The notes: generated from the letters alone by a model not told the origin. A stretch of 13,852 bases of DNA from Candidatus Methanophagales archaeon (GCA_014061035.1 JACGMN010000004.1:1-13852), one strand, 5' to 3'. Shown: positions 6,012 through 13,757, counted from the stretch's first letter. Program-made: numbers and translations.

Positions 6012-8825
6012 CTACCACCGGCGCCTCAACAACTTCACCAGCTCAACTGCGAGGAAGCCGAGAGTAGAGACTAAAATTATCGGTATCCACCACCCTACTG
6101 GAAACGGTACTGTTTTGAATGGGCTAATGCCGAACAATGGATAAGAATAGATTATTATGAGCTGTAGTCCTAAAGTTACGGCAGCACCTATAAGTAACTT
6201 CTTATTTGAGAATGGGCTAAAGGTAAACGCGGATTCCCTTATTGACCTTGCGGTAAAGAGGTAAAATAGCTGCACCATGACTATGGTGGTGAAAGCTATG
6301 GTCTGCGCCTGGTACAGGTAGAGATAGTCGGTTGATCCAGCCACTGCCCAGTAATAATAAGCGAGAAACAGCCCGCATGCTGATACTGCCGATATTAAGG
6401 ATACTAACTTCACCTTCTGTAGAAATAGAAGATTATGCATTTTTTCATGCGGATCACGTGGCGGTTTTTCCAGTATCCCTTTCTCTTTAGGCTCCCAGAT
6501 TAGCGGTATGGCGCAAGCAATAGCCATAACCAAATTCACCCACAGAATTTGCAGTGGATCTAATGGGAGACGCAGTGCAAAAACTGGTATAAATGGCGAC
6601 AATAACACTCCACCCATCATTACTAAACCCTGCCCCCCATTCGTTGGCAGCAAAAACAGGATAACCTTCCAGATGTTGTTAAAGATATGCCTGCCCTCTT
6701 CTACCGCAGAGACTATACTGGCGAAATTATCATCAGTCAGAACCATATCGGAAGCCTCTTTACTTACTTCGGTCCCGGTTATACCCATAGCTATCCCTAT
6801 GTCTGCTCTCTTCAGCGCGGGAGCATCGTTTACGCCATCGCCAGTAACGGCAACAATCTCTCCACTCTTCTGCAACTGCTTTACTATCCGGTACTTGTGC
6901 TCAGGCGCGACTCTGGCATAGACCGATACTTTGTTCAGTGCCTCAGACAGCTCTGAATCGGTCATTCTTTCCAGCTCTTCACCGGTCAATCCTCTGTTTC
7001 TATCTCTATTCCTGCTCTCACTCTCACCCTCACCCGCACCCTCCCCGTCACCTTCCCCCCTACCTATCCCCAACTGACTCGCGATAGCCTCTGCAGTCTG
7101 CACATGGTCACCGGTTATCATCAGCACTCTTATCCCGGCGGTTTTGCATTTCTTTATTGCTTCTATCGCTTCCTCGCGGGGTGGGTCTATCATCCCTTGT
7201 AGTCCGAGGAAAGTTAACCCATCCAGATCTTCTACAGTTAGTGATGTTTTCTCTTTCGATACTCTCTTATAAGCCATACCAAGCACTCGCAAGGCATCTT
7301 TCGCCATCTCATCTGCTTTTCCCAATATTTGTATTTGTTCTTGATTCCTCAACCGCTCACTCTTTCCATCAATCAACTGGTCCCGGCACATTCTTAAAAC
7401 TGCCTCTGGTGAGCCTTTAACATAAATAATATTTTCCTCTTTGCCATTGCCAGAGTGCATAGTAGCCATATATTGTTGCTCTGGCTCAAAAGGTATCTCA
7501 TCTAATTTGTGGAGTCGAAGATGAAGATCATCGACAATCCCGGCTTTGGTTGCCGCGACTATCATAGCTCCTTCAGTAGGGTCTCCATTGATGCTATAAC
7601 CCTCCTCACCAGCTACCAGAGCTGCGTTGTTGCATAGATAGCCTGCGGTCAAGGTTTCAACCAGTGTCCTGTCCCCCTGTACCTGTACAGGCACCGGCAT
7701 ACGGTCAATCTGCATTCGCTCATTCTCCTGAATAAACTCACCCTTTGGCTCATAGCCAACACCGCTTACCCTGTAGTTTTTCTCTCCACAGTATATCTTT
7801 AATACCGTCATCTCATTCTTGGTCAGCGTTCCGGTCTTATCTGAGCATATAACGGTAGTACAGCCCAGTGTTTCTACTGCTGGCAATCGCCGTATAAGCG
7901 CATTTCGACGTGCCATAGCAGTTGTACCGATGGCAAAAGCAGCAGTTAATGCTGCCGGCAGCCCTGCTGGGATCATCGCTACAATCAGCCCGACCGTGGC
8001 GAGAAATATGAATTCAAACTCGTAGCCAAGCCAGAGACCTAATGCAAAAGTAAGAGCACCAGATGCAAGAATAGCAACGATTAAAAATCTGGTGAACTCC
8101 GCCATTTTCCTCATTATTGGCGGCGTAACCTTCTCAGTCTCCTTTATCAGTCCCGCGATTTTACCTACTTCTGTTCGTTCGCCTGTCTCTACCACAATCC
8201 CCTTGCCGCGACCTCGCGTTACGAAGGTGCCACTGAAACATAAGCAGCGTTGCTCCCCGGGGTTCAGATTAGGTCGCGATATGGGGTCAACATTCTTGGC
8301 TACCAGCAATGATTCTCCGGTAAGTATTGCCTCATCTGTACCAAAATTTTTTAGCGAGAATAACCTCAAATCCGCAGGTACTCTGTCACCAGCTTCAAGT
8401 ATGACTACATCACCAGGAACTAATTCTCGCGCCGGGATAACCTGCTTCTTACCGTCCCTGAGCGCAGTGCATTCCGGCACTATCATCTTTTTCAGTGCTT
8501 CTAAACTGGCTTCTGCTTTTCCTTCTTGAATAAAGCCTATTATTACCGTAGCCAGAACAACACCCAGGATAACCAGCATATCCATAAATTTGCCGAGGAA
8601 GAAGCAAATAATGGCTGCAACTACCAAGATGTATAGCAATGAACTATGAAACTGCAGCAGGAACCGGGTGATAGGACTACGCTTCTTGACCTCCAGCTCA
8701 TTGTAACCGTATTTTTTCACCCTTACTTTTGCCTCATCAGAGGTAAGCCCTGCACTATCAGCGTCTAAAGCGTCAAAAGTCTCTTCTATTTGCAATTGAT
8801 ACCATCTAACCCCGTTTGGTAACAT
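6012..8825 (-). CDS. P-type cation-transporting ATPase (P2-like) with altered ion sites
   Basis: This 937-residue membrane pump has the P2 architecture. An N-terminal cation ATPase domain is followed by M1-M2, the actuator domain with DEAILTGES, and M3-M4 containing IPAGLP (P286-P290). Next come the phosphorylation site CSDKTGTLTKNEMT (D329), a nucleotide-binding domain with KGSPE, and the hinge MITGDH and TGDGVNDAPALKRADIGIAMG. M5-M10 and a basic tail (LLRRRW) complete it. It hydrolyses ATP through an aspartyl phosphate to move a cation across the cytoplasmic membrane. Compared with SERCA, the key carboxylates E309, E771 and D800 are here A287, Q732 and A768, so Ca2+ transport should not be assumed. 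A Gly/Glu/Arg-rich insert occupies residues 589-612. The start has an AAGGAAG ribosome binding site. It lies convergent to the P-II operon. Confidence 0.92.
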   Translation of the reverse strand: MLPNGVRWYQLQIEETFDALDADSAGLTSDEAKVRVKKYGYNELEVKKRSPITRFLLQFHSSLLYILVVAAIICFFLGKFMDMLVILGVVLATVIIGFIQEGKAEASLEALKKMIVPECTALRDGKKQVIPARELVPGDVVILEAGDRVPADLRLFSLKNFGTDEAILTGESLLVAKNVDPISRPNLNPGEQRCLCFSGTFVTRGRGKGIVVETGERTEVGKIAGLIKETEKVTPPIMRKMAEFTRFLIVAILASGALTFALGLWLGYEFEFIFLATVGLIVAMIPAGLPAALTAAFAIGTTAMARRNALIRRLPAVETLGCTTVICSDKTGTLTKNEMTVLKIYCGEKNYRVSGVGYEPKGEFIQENERMQIDRMPVPVQVQGDRTLVETLTAGYLCNNAALVAGEEGYSINGDPTEGAMIVAATKAGIVDDLHLRLHKLDEIPFEPEQQYMATMHSGNGKEENIIYVKGSPEAVLRMCRDQLIDGKSERLRNQEQIQILGKADEMAKDALRVLGMAYKRVSKEKTSLTVEDLDGLTFLGLQGMIDPPREEAIEAIKKCKTAGIRVLMITGDHVQTAEAIASQLGIGRGEGDGEGAGEGESESRNRDRNRGLTGEELERMTDSELSEALNKVSVYARVAPEHKYRIVKQLQKSGEIVAVTGDGVNDAPALKRADIGIAMGITGTEVSKEASDMVLTDDNFASIVSAVEEGRHIFNNIWKVILFLLPTNGGQGLVMMGGVLLSPFIPVFALRLPLDPLQILWVNLVMAIACAIPLIWEPKEKGILEKPPRDPHEKMHNLLFLQKVKLVSLISAVSACGLFLAYYYWAVAGSTDYLYLYQAQTIAFTTIVMVQLFYLFTARSIRESAFTFSPFSNKKLLIGAAVTLGLQLIIIYSYPLFGISPFKTVPFPVGWWIPIILVSTLGFLAVELVKLLRRRW

Positions 8826-8883
8826 AAACGCTTCCTTACCCCGTCTTTCCTGTTGTATGTAAAGTATAACTTCTACCTATTTA

Positions 8884-8982
8884 GACGCAGATTTACGCAG
8901 ATAAACTCGATAGAAGATTCTAATAATCTCCTCCGTCAATTCCGTATATTTAAAATCCTGGTTTTCTGCGTTCATCTGCGTC
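8884..8982. repeat. Imperfect inverted repeat with CGCAGAT motifs
   Basis: The left arm at 8884-8906 (GACGCAGAT, TT, ACGCAGATAAAC) matches the reverse complement of 8961-8982 with two mismatches and one gap. The spacer is 54 bases. It lies in the 179-bp gap between the ATPase start (8825) and the flippase stop (9005), so it would sit in the ATPase leader or at the end of the upstream transcript. Similar CGCAGAT-rich intergenic repeats are common in environmental genomes. No open reading frame is present. Confidence 0.65.
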
Positions 8983-9004
8983 CGATTATAAAAATTATTC
9001 TTTC

Positions 9005-10027
9005 TTAATCTCCTTGATGATTGTCTTTCAAATATGTAGATCGTAAAAGAAGTATAGTTACTAACAACCCGACTATCAGATTCGTGTAGTAGGTAATTAT
9101 TCTCCAGAGCGCAACTAAAAGTCCCAGTGCATGCAGTGGAACAAAGTGTGAGTAGAGGGAGACCATTCCTGCTTCTGCAATTCCACTGGCACCTGGAGTT
9201 AAAGGAACTAAAGTAACAATTACAAGTATGAATTGAGAGGTTAAGGAGAGTAAAAAAGCAGGCTCAAGTCTTAATGCCATTAAAATCATTGATGGGATAA
9301 GAAATCCTGAAAACCACATTAACGCTGTTAAAAGCATTACAATCGCTATCTGGCATGGCGATCTCGTTGTCAGATCGATCGCGGCATTTCTGAACCTTCT
9401 TAACTCTCTCCTAACGACCTCCAATACTTTCTCTGCCTTTCTTGCACTTATAAATCTCCGTAGGAATCTATCGAGTTTGAATGCAAATCTATCGGTATTC
9501 TCCGGTGTTTTGAACGTGTAATAGAAAAAAAATAGAGAAAAAAATAGGAAAATAAAGAAACTCAATCCTACTGTTACTCCAAGCTTCATTGCAAAGCCAG
9601 AAATGACTAAAAAAAATAAGAGCGCTGGTATGAGGAAAATCGCATCAAACAGCCGTTCGGCTAAGACCACTGCTGACGCTGGACCGATACCCATTCTCGC
9701 CGCGACCATCTTGACTCTCATCGGTTCCCCACCGACTGAAGAGGGAGTTATTGCCGCGAAGAAGGTACTTGCTATCGTTGTTTCAAGGGCGTACTTTAGA
9801 GAGAGCGTAGTATTTAAGAGGAACGCGAGAAACTTCAGTCGCAACGCCCAAAATAACCAGAAGAAGAAATGAAGAATAAAAGCAAGAGCAAGAAACCGCC
9901 AGTCTACATGGAGAATCATTTCCCAGGTCACAACTATCTTAGTCAGTTTAAATATGACGGCAATGGAGATTAGACTTATTAAAATCCCAATTATTGCTGC
10001 TTTCAAACTCTTTTTATTGACTTCCAC
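9005..10027 (-). CDS. Flippase-like / lysylphosphatidylglycerol synthase TM family membrane protein
   Basis: This 340-residue integral membrane protein of the UPF0104/LPG_synthase_TM family (PF03706) has about eight hydrophobic segments. The family hallmark TPSSVGGEPMRVKMVAARMG appears after the first third, followed by AVVLAERLFDAIF and the late segment LVPLTPGASGIAEAGMVSLY. Members are proposed to move or modify lipid-linked intermediates; the precise activity here is unknown. The start codon is GTG (minus strand, 10025-10027) with AGGGAG at 10039-10044. This start overlaps the end of the glycosyltransferase gene by 25 bp, so the two proteins are co-translated and probably act on the same glycolipid. 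Confidence 0.85.
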   Translation of the reverse strand: MEVNKKSLKAAIIGILISLISIAVIFKLTKIVVTWEMILHVDWRFLALAFILHFFFWLFWALRLKFLAFLLNTTLSLKYALETTIASTFFAAITPSSVGGEPMRVKMVAARMGIGPASAVVLAERLFDAIFLIPALLFFLVISGFAMKLGVTVGLSFFIFLFFSLFFFYYTFKTPENTDRFAFKLDRFLRRFISARKAEKVLEVVRRELRRFRNAAIDLTTRSPCQIAIVMLLTALMWFSGFLIPSMILMALRLEPAFLLSLTSQFILVIVTLVPLTPGASGIAEAGMVSLYSHFVPLHALGLLVALWRIITYYTNLIVGLLVTILLLRSTYLKDNHQGD

Positions 10028-10989
10028 TCTACATGCTTCTCCCTAACAAGATGCCATACTGCGGCAACTGCAGCATACTGTAATAGCACGAGATAAATTA
10101 TAAATCCGGCAGTAAGACTAATCTTGTTAACTTTTTTGAACTTGTAAAGCAAAAGAAAAGGGGCGAAAATTAGCACGGGCGCGGAGAGGATTGGGGCATA
10201 AGTTACGGTTAAAGCCATTAGCCATGAGACGATGAAATTCCTGTTCCCACTATTTTTAACTTCTTTCCAGTACTTCCAAAGTTGTAAGCCGCCATAGTAC
10301 CATCTTTTCCTTTGATTCAATAAGTCCATCCAGCTTACTGGTGATTGCTCGTAAAGTTCTGTTCCGTCAACCAGTACCAATATCGCGGTGTAGCCTTTAG
10401 CATGCATCCGTGTAGCAAAATCTGCGTCCTCGGCAACGGCATCTTCATTTAGTTTATATCTATAGAGAAACTCGCTTTTTAAAAGACCGATAGGTCCGTT
10501 AAACAGTTTAAAACCTGATTTTCTGAGGAGAAAATTGATCAAATAATATTCGGCTTCGATTGTCTCAGAGACCAGGTTGACAGGATTTATTATATATCTG
10601 CGAGAAGACGCTATATACGCATTCTTATTGCTCTCCAAAGCAACCAGAGACTCAACGAGAAATTTTTTCCCTGGCTGCGAATCAATGTCGAAGATTGCAA
10701 TGTACTCTGGCTTGAAACCAGATAAATACTCCAGAGCATCGTTTATAGCCCCTGCCTTTCTTCCTCTACTATCTCTCCTTTCAAGAACATCTACACCCAG
10801 ATCTCTCAGGATTTTTACTTGTCCGTCCTCGTCATGCTCATGCTCATGCTCATGCTTCTTGTCCACGATATAGAGGATCTTAACCTCGAAATTGCGGTAA
10901 TCTAAGGCTAATAAATGTCTTACAGAGCTTATCAGAATCTCCTTCGGCTCATAAGGGGCTACCGGAACTATGACTGCTGCTCTCACCAT
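10003..10989 (-). CDS. Membrane-associated family 2 glycosyltransferase
   Basis: This 328-residue GT-A fold enzyme of family GT2 transfers a sugar from a nucleotide-sugar donor at the cytoplasmic face of the membrane. Motifs: N-terminal AAVIVPVAPYEP, ARGRKAGA-like SRGRKAGAINDAL, the metal-binding D101-I-D103 in AIFDIDSQPG, the catalytic-base region VAEDADF (E187/D188) and Q226-R-K-R-W230. The last is the signature of processive or ceramide-glucosyltransferase-like members. Two or three hydrophobic segments follow (about residues 250-315), ending in a basic tail. A hexanucleotide expansion encodes HEHEHEH after residue 44, in a surface loop. It is downstream of DUF1894 by 28 bp and overlaps the flippase-like gene by 25 bp. 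Acceptor and sugar cannot be deduced. Confidence 0.87.
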   Translation of the reverse strand: MVRAAVIVPVAPYEPKEILISSVRHLLALDYRNFEVKILYIVDKKHEHEHEHDEDGQVKILRDLGVDVLERRDSRGRKAGAINDALEYLSGFKPEYIAIFDIDSQPGKKFLVESLVALESNKNAYIASSRRYIINPVNLVSETIEAEYYLINFLLRKSGFKLFNGPIGLLKSEFLYRYKLNEDAVAEDADFATRMHAKGYTAILVLVDGTELYEQSPVSWMDLLNQRKRWYYGGLQLWKYWKEVKNSGNRNFIVSWLMALTVTYAPILSAPVLIFAPFLLLYKFKKVNKISLTAGFIIYLVLLQYAAVAAVWHLVREKHVEWKSIKRV

Positions 10990-11017
10990 ATTATAGTAGT
11001 ATATAGTTCCCTTCCGT

Positions 11018-11293
11018 TTAATTTCCTGCAGATCTTAGGTTCTCAACCTCTTCGTCAGATTCAATCCGTATTACGAACGTCCCATGACAGGGTTTCACAT
11101 ACGGAAATATTACGCAATCGTCTTCTACACCTATAACGATCGGTGAAAGGCCAATCAGATAAACATCAAAGATTTTATAGCCAGGTTCTACAGCGTAAAC
11201 CTCTTTAAAATTAACTTTTATAAATTCCCGCCCTTCTTTAAACGAGGTGTGTGATAATAAAATCGTATAATCCATCAATTCGATACAGCCCAT
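11018..11293 (-). CDS. DUF1894 family protein
   Basis: This 91-residue small cytosolic alpha/beta protein is of the DUF1894 family (PF08979). Recognised features are MGCIELMDYTILL, SFKEGREFIKVNFKEVY, the AVEPGYKIFDVYLIG core, and the strongly conserved VIFPYVKPCHGTFVIRI. Length is typical. The family is restricted to methanogens and their relatives and has been linked to methanogenesis, but no biochemical function is established. Its start overlaps the DUF1890 gene by 19 bp, showing translational coupling. The same two families are both characteristic of methanogens, so a shared job is likely. It is followed 28 bp later by the glycosyltransferase. Confidence 0.85.
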   Translation of the reverse strand: MGCIELMDYTILLSHTSFKEGREFIKVNFKEVYAVEPGYKIFDVYLIGLSPIVIGVEDDCVIFPYVKPCHGTFVIRIESDEEVENLRSAGN

Positions 11294-11754
11294 CTCTTTA
11301 CCCCCTTTATCACGGTGTCTTCTATCATCTCTACCAGCGGCATTGGATTATGAACCGCTCTGCTAACGAGCTTTTCGCACTCGAAATCGATCTCTCCGGC
11401 GAGAGACTCCGAATCCGTACCGAAGATGATTGCAAATAATTTCGCGTTTGATATGCTCCGGATAGTTGTAAGATACGATAGCCCCTGCTCGTTATAGACG
11501 AAAACAAAACAGAAATCGTAGTCTACTCTCTTTTCAGCTAAATATTCTATGCACTTGTCTAACTCTATCATTGACTCTGTGCCTATATAATACCCTTTCG
11601 TGTCAGAGACTTCGAGTAGGCGGAGAGCGGCATCTGTTCCCGCGACAAAGACAGATAATCCTGCATCTTTCAGCAGAGACGCAAGATATGCTGCAATACT
11701 ATTCTGAACAGGCAGTTCCGGACATCCTAACAGAAGCAGCGCTTTTTTTGCCAT
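11275..11754 (-). CDS. DUF1890 family protein
   Basis: This 159-residue protein is of the DUF1890 family (PF09001), represented by the structurally solved MTH0777 of Methanothermobacter. Recognised segments are ALLLLGCPELPVQNSIAAYL, DAALRLLEVSDTKGYY, the LDKCIEYL helix, AKLFAIIFGTDSES and AVHNPMPLVEMIEDTVIKG. It looks like a cytosolic Rossmann-like fold. The function is unknown, and family members occur in methanogens and related archaea. It is the first gene of the minus-strand cluster, divergent from egsA. Its ATG is preceded by a weak GAGAG ribosome binding site. It overlaps the DUF1894 gene. Confidence 0.88.
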   Translation of the reverse strand: MAKKALLLLGCPELPVQNSIAAYLASLLKDAGLSVFVAGTDAALRLLEVSDTKGYYIGTESMIELDKCIEYLAEKRVDYDFCFVFVYNEQGLSYLTTIRSISNAKLFAIIFGTDSESLAGEIDFECEKLVSRAVHNPMPLVEMIEDTVIKGVKRWAVSN

Positions 11755-11840
11755 CTCTCAAATCATATCTTATGATTCAAACTTTCTTAAAGCTTGATTA
11801 CATAGATATAGTTGTAATAGTTGATGAGTTACGTTACGTC
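11755..11840. promoter_or_regulatory. Divergent promoter region between DUF1890 and egsA
   Basis: With egsA starting at 11841, 86 bp remain for two outward promoters. For egsA, an ACATAGATATAG element near 11800-11811 lies about 30-40 bases before the ATG. No clear ribosome binding site precedes that ATG, which fits a leaderless or short-leader transcript. The elements are weak matches judged by eye. Confidence 0.35.
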
Positions 11841-12917
11841 ATGGAAACAGCAGAAAGAGTGAAATGGATGCAATTGCCTCGCGATGTCTTGATCGGGAAT
11901 GATGTATTACAGGAGGTATGCACGATCTGCAAGCAGTTAGGAGTAGGCAAAAGAGCGGTTATAGTTACCGGTAGCCGCACCAGAAAGATAGCTGGTAAGA
12001 ACGTACTCGATATTTTATCTGATGCAGGATATGAAGTTGAGCTGATAGAAGTGAGAGGTATAAACAGAGAGAAGATAGAAGGAGTGAAGAAGCTGGCGGT
12101 CGAGGATAAAGCAGAGTTCATGCTCGGCGTTGGTGGCGGAAGTATCATAGACACCGGTAAAATAGCTGCTTTTGAGGTTCGCATTCCCTTTATCTCGGTA
12201 CCGACCATTGCATCACATGACGGAATAGCGTCGCCGCGCGCATCTATAAAGAATACTGAGAGAGGTAGTCCGGTATCCATACAGACAGATGCACCACTTG
12301 CTATCGTTGCAGATATACGGATAATCAGCTCCGCTCCTTTCCGGTTTACTGCCGCTGGCTGTGGAGATATCATTGCTAACTATACAGCTATAAAGGATTG
12401 GCAGCTTGCACGGCGCTTGAGGAACTCGGAATTTAGCAGTTCCGCGGCGGCACTTTCTGAAATGACTGCAAATATGATGCTCGAGAATGTAAAGGAGATA
12501 AAGAAACAGGACGAAAAATCTACCCGGACAGTCGTAAAGGCACTGGTCTCCAGCGGTGTTGCAATAAGCATCGCCGGGTCATCAGCTCCTGCTTCTGGCT
12601 CAGAGCATAAATTCAGTCATGCCCTTGATATGGTAGCTAAAAGACCAGCGTTACACGGCGAGCAATGCGGTCTCGGCACCATTATGATGGCGTACCTGCA
12701 CGGTGATGGAGCAGGTTGGCAGCGCATCCGTGATGTCTTGAAAGAGATTGGTGCTCCGACTACTGCGAAGGAGTTGAAGCTAAAAGATGAAGAGATAATC
12801 GAAGCACTGACTTCCGCTCACAAAATAAATCCCCGTAGGTATACACTGCTGGGCGATTCTGGACTCACGTCTGAAGCTGCAGAAAAGCTTGCTCGGGTTA
12901 CTGAAGTTATAGATTAA
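11841..12917 (+). CDS. egsA: sn-Glycerol-1-phosphate dehydrogenase
   Basis: This 358-residue NAD(P)H- and zinc-dependent enzyme reduces dihydroxyacetone phosphate to sn-glycerol-1-phosphate, the first committed step to archaeal ether lipids. Features: family start KWMQLPRDVLIGND; dinucleotide-binding G98-G-G-S-I-I-D104-x-x-K; ISVPTIASHDGIASPRASI; GCGDIIANYTAIKDWQLA (D176, zinc ligand region); SEHKFSHALD (H256/H260) and LHGEQCGLG (H272), which contain the histidine ligands. The ATG at 11841 is chosen because it begins a few residues before the conserved KWMQLPRDV. An in-frame ATG at 11772 would add 23 residues but leave only 17 bp to the divergent DUF1890 gene. A still longer upstream frame lies antisense to DUF1890. 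It stands alone as a transcription unit. Confidence 0.94.
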   Translation: METAERVKWMQLPRDVLIGNDVLQEVCTICKQLGVGKRAVIVTGSRTRKIAGKNVLDILSDAGYEVELIEVRGINREKIEGVKKLAVEDKAEFMLGVGGGSIIDTGKIAAFEVRIPFISVPTIASHDGIASPRASIKNTERGSPVSIQTDAPLAIVADIRIISSAPFRFTAAGCGDIIANYTAIKDWQLARRLRNSEFSSSAAALSEMTANMMLENVKEIKKQDEKSTRTVVKALVSSGVAISIAGSSAPASGSEHKFSHALDMVAKRPALHGEQCGLGTIMMAYLHGDGAGWQRIRDVLKEIGAPTTAKELKLKDEEIIEALTSAHKINPRRYTLLGDSGLTSEAAEKLARVTEVID

Positions 12918-12941
12918 GTAAGTAGTCAATGGAGAATATAA

Positions 12942-13190
12942 AATATAAATATAAAACACAGAGCGATCTTGATGCTTATATATTCTGCGGGATTACGAGT
13001 AAGCGAGGTGGTGAAGTTGAAGCCTGAGGATATTGATGCTGAGAGGGGACTGATTCATGTAAGAGGTGCGAAGGGGAGGAAGGATAGGTATACGATGCTT
13101 TCAGATACTACTATGGAAACCTTGGGACTATACATGAATGCAAATAACCCTGAAAAATGGCTCTATCTTGAGTCGGGAGGTGGTAGATGA
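12942..13190 (+). pseudogene. Tyrosine recombinase (XerA/C-like) core fragment, truncated at both ends
   Basis: The open frame from 12942 reads NINIKHRAILMLIYSAGLRVSEVV..., the beginning of a phage-integrase catalytic domain. It includes the first catalytic arginine in SAGLRVSE and the IHVRGAKGRKDRYTMLS beta-hairpin with the catalytic lysine region. It stops at 13190 after EKWLYLESGGGR, so the HxLRH box and the nucleophilic tyrosine are missing. The N-terminal SAM-like DNA-binding domain is also absent: a stop lies at 12939-12941, just after egsA. The fragment cannot recombine DNA. An in-frame TTG at 12969 or ATG at 12972 could start a 72-73 residue peptide, but a remnant is more likely. Confidence 0.8.
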
Positions 13191-13287
13191 AGAGGGGTGA
13201 ATTTCTGCCAAAGGGAAATATATACGAACTTGAGTTCAGATATACCTAAGTTATCGGAAATGCGCCTGATGAAATGGTGACAGCACA
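13191..13287. other. Unassigned short stretch between recombinase remnant and PIN remnant
   Basis: No supported gene is visible. A 20-codon frame (13187-13249, MKRGEFLPKGNIYELEFRYT) overlaps the recombinase stop as ATGA. A second short frame ends in PKLSEMRLMKW at 13277-13279. Shifting once near 13237 would join them into about 33 residues, which hints at another decayed small gene of unknown family. GGTGA at 13276-13280 is a possible ribosome binding site for the PIN gene. Confidence 0.3.
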
Positions 13288-13757
13288 ATGATAAAAGTGT
13301 ATGTGGATACGTCGGTATTTGGAGGATGTTTTGATGCGGAATTCGAGGAATGGTCTAACAAACTAATAGAAGAGTTTAAATTGGGTTTAAAAGTCCTCGT
13401 AATTTCAGATTTGAGATTGAAGGAACTGGAGGAGGCACCAGCGAATGTCAATAACTTAGTTGGGGAAATACCAGAAGAACACCAAGAATTATGTCATTTT
13501 GGATGACGAGTCGAGGGAGTTAGCACGCCATTATATTAAGGAGATATTAAGGAGAGTGTCGTAAGCGAGGGATATTTGGTAGATGCACAGCATATAGCCA
13601 TAGCCACGGTCAGCAGGGTTGATATTTTGGTGAGTTGGAACTTCCGACATATAGTGAATCTGACCAAGATCAGACTTTATAATTCTGTGAACCTTAAATA
13701 TGGGTATCCACTATTAGAAATAAGAAGTCCAAGGGAGGTGTGCTTTATGAAAGATAA
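13288..13757 (+). pseudogene. PIN-domain (VapC-like) toxin, broken by frameshifts
   Basis: The gene opens with MIKVYVDTSVFGGCFD, the first acidic residue of a PIN ribonuclease. It runs for 72 codons to a stop at 13504-13506. The protein continues in the next frame as VILDDESRELARHYIKE, implying one extra base near 13492. It then breaks again at an 11-bp tandem duplication (13533-13554). Deleting one copy restores VVSEGYLVDAQHIAIATVSRVDILVSWNFRHIVNL, containing the C-terminal acidic DAQHIAIA box, and on to YPLLEIRSPREV. A doubled TG before the antitoxin ATG would explain why the frame now runs on rather than ending at TAA 13755-13757. The restored length is about 150 residues, usual for this class. 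Functional ribonuclease is not expected. Confidence 0.8.

Noticed and set aside
8092..8529. Plus-strand open frame of 145 codons opposite the ATPase
   Set aside because: It is antisense to strongly conserved ATPase domains, has no recognisable family, and its composition reflects the reverse complement of a real gene.
11571..11840. Long N-terminal extension of the egsA frame, including an in-frame ATG at 11772
   Set aside because: The frame stays open by chance antisense to DUF1890. The family begins just before KWMQLPRDV, and the ATG at 11841 leaves room for the divergent promoters.
13187..13249. 20-codon frame starting inside the recombinase stop (ATGA)
   Set aside because: It is too short and without a recognised family or clear ribosome binding site; it is described only as unassigned decayed sequence.
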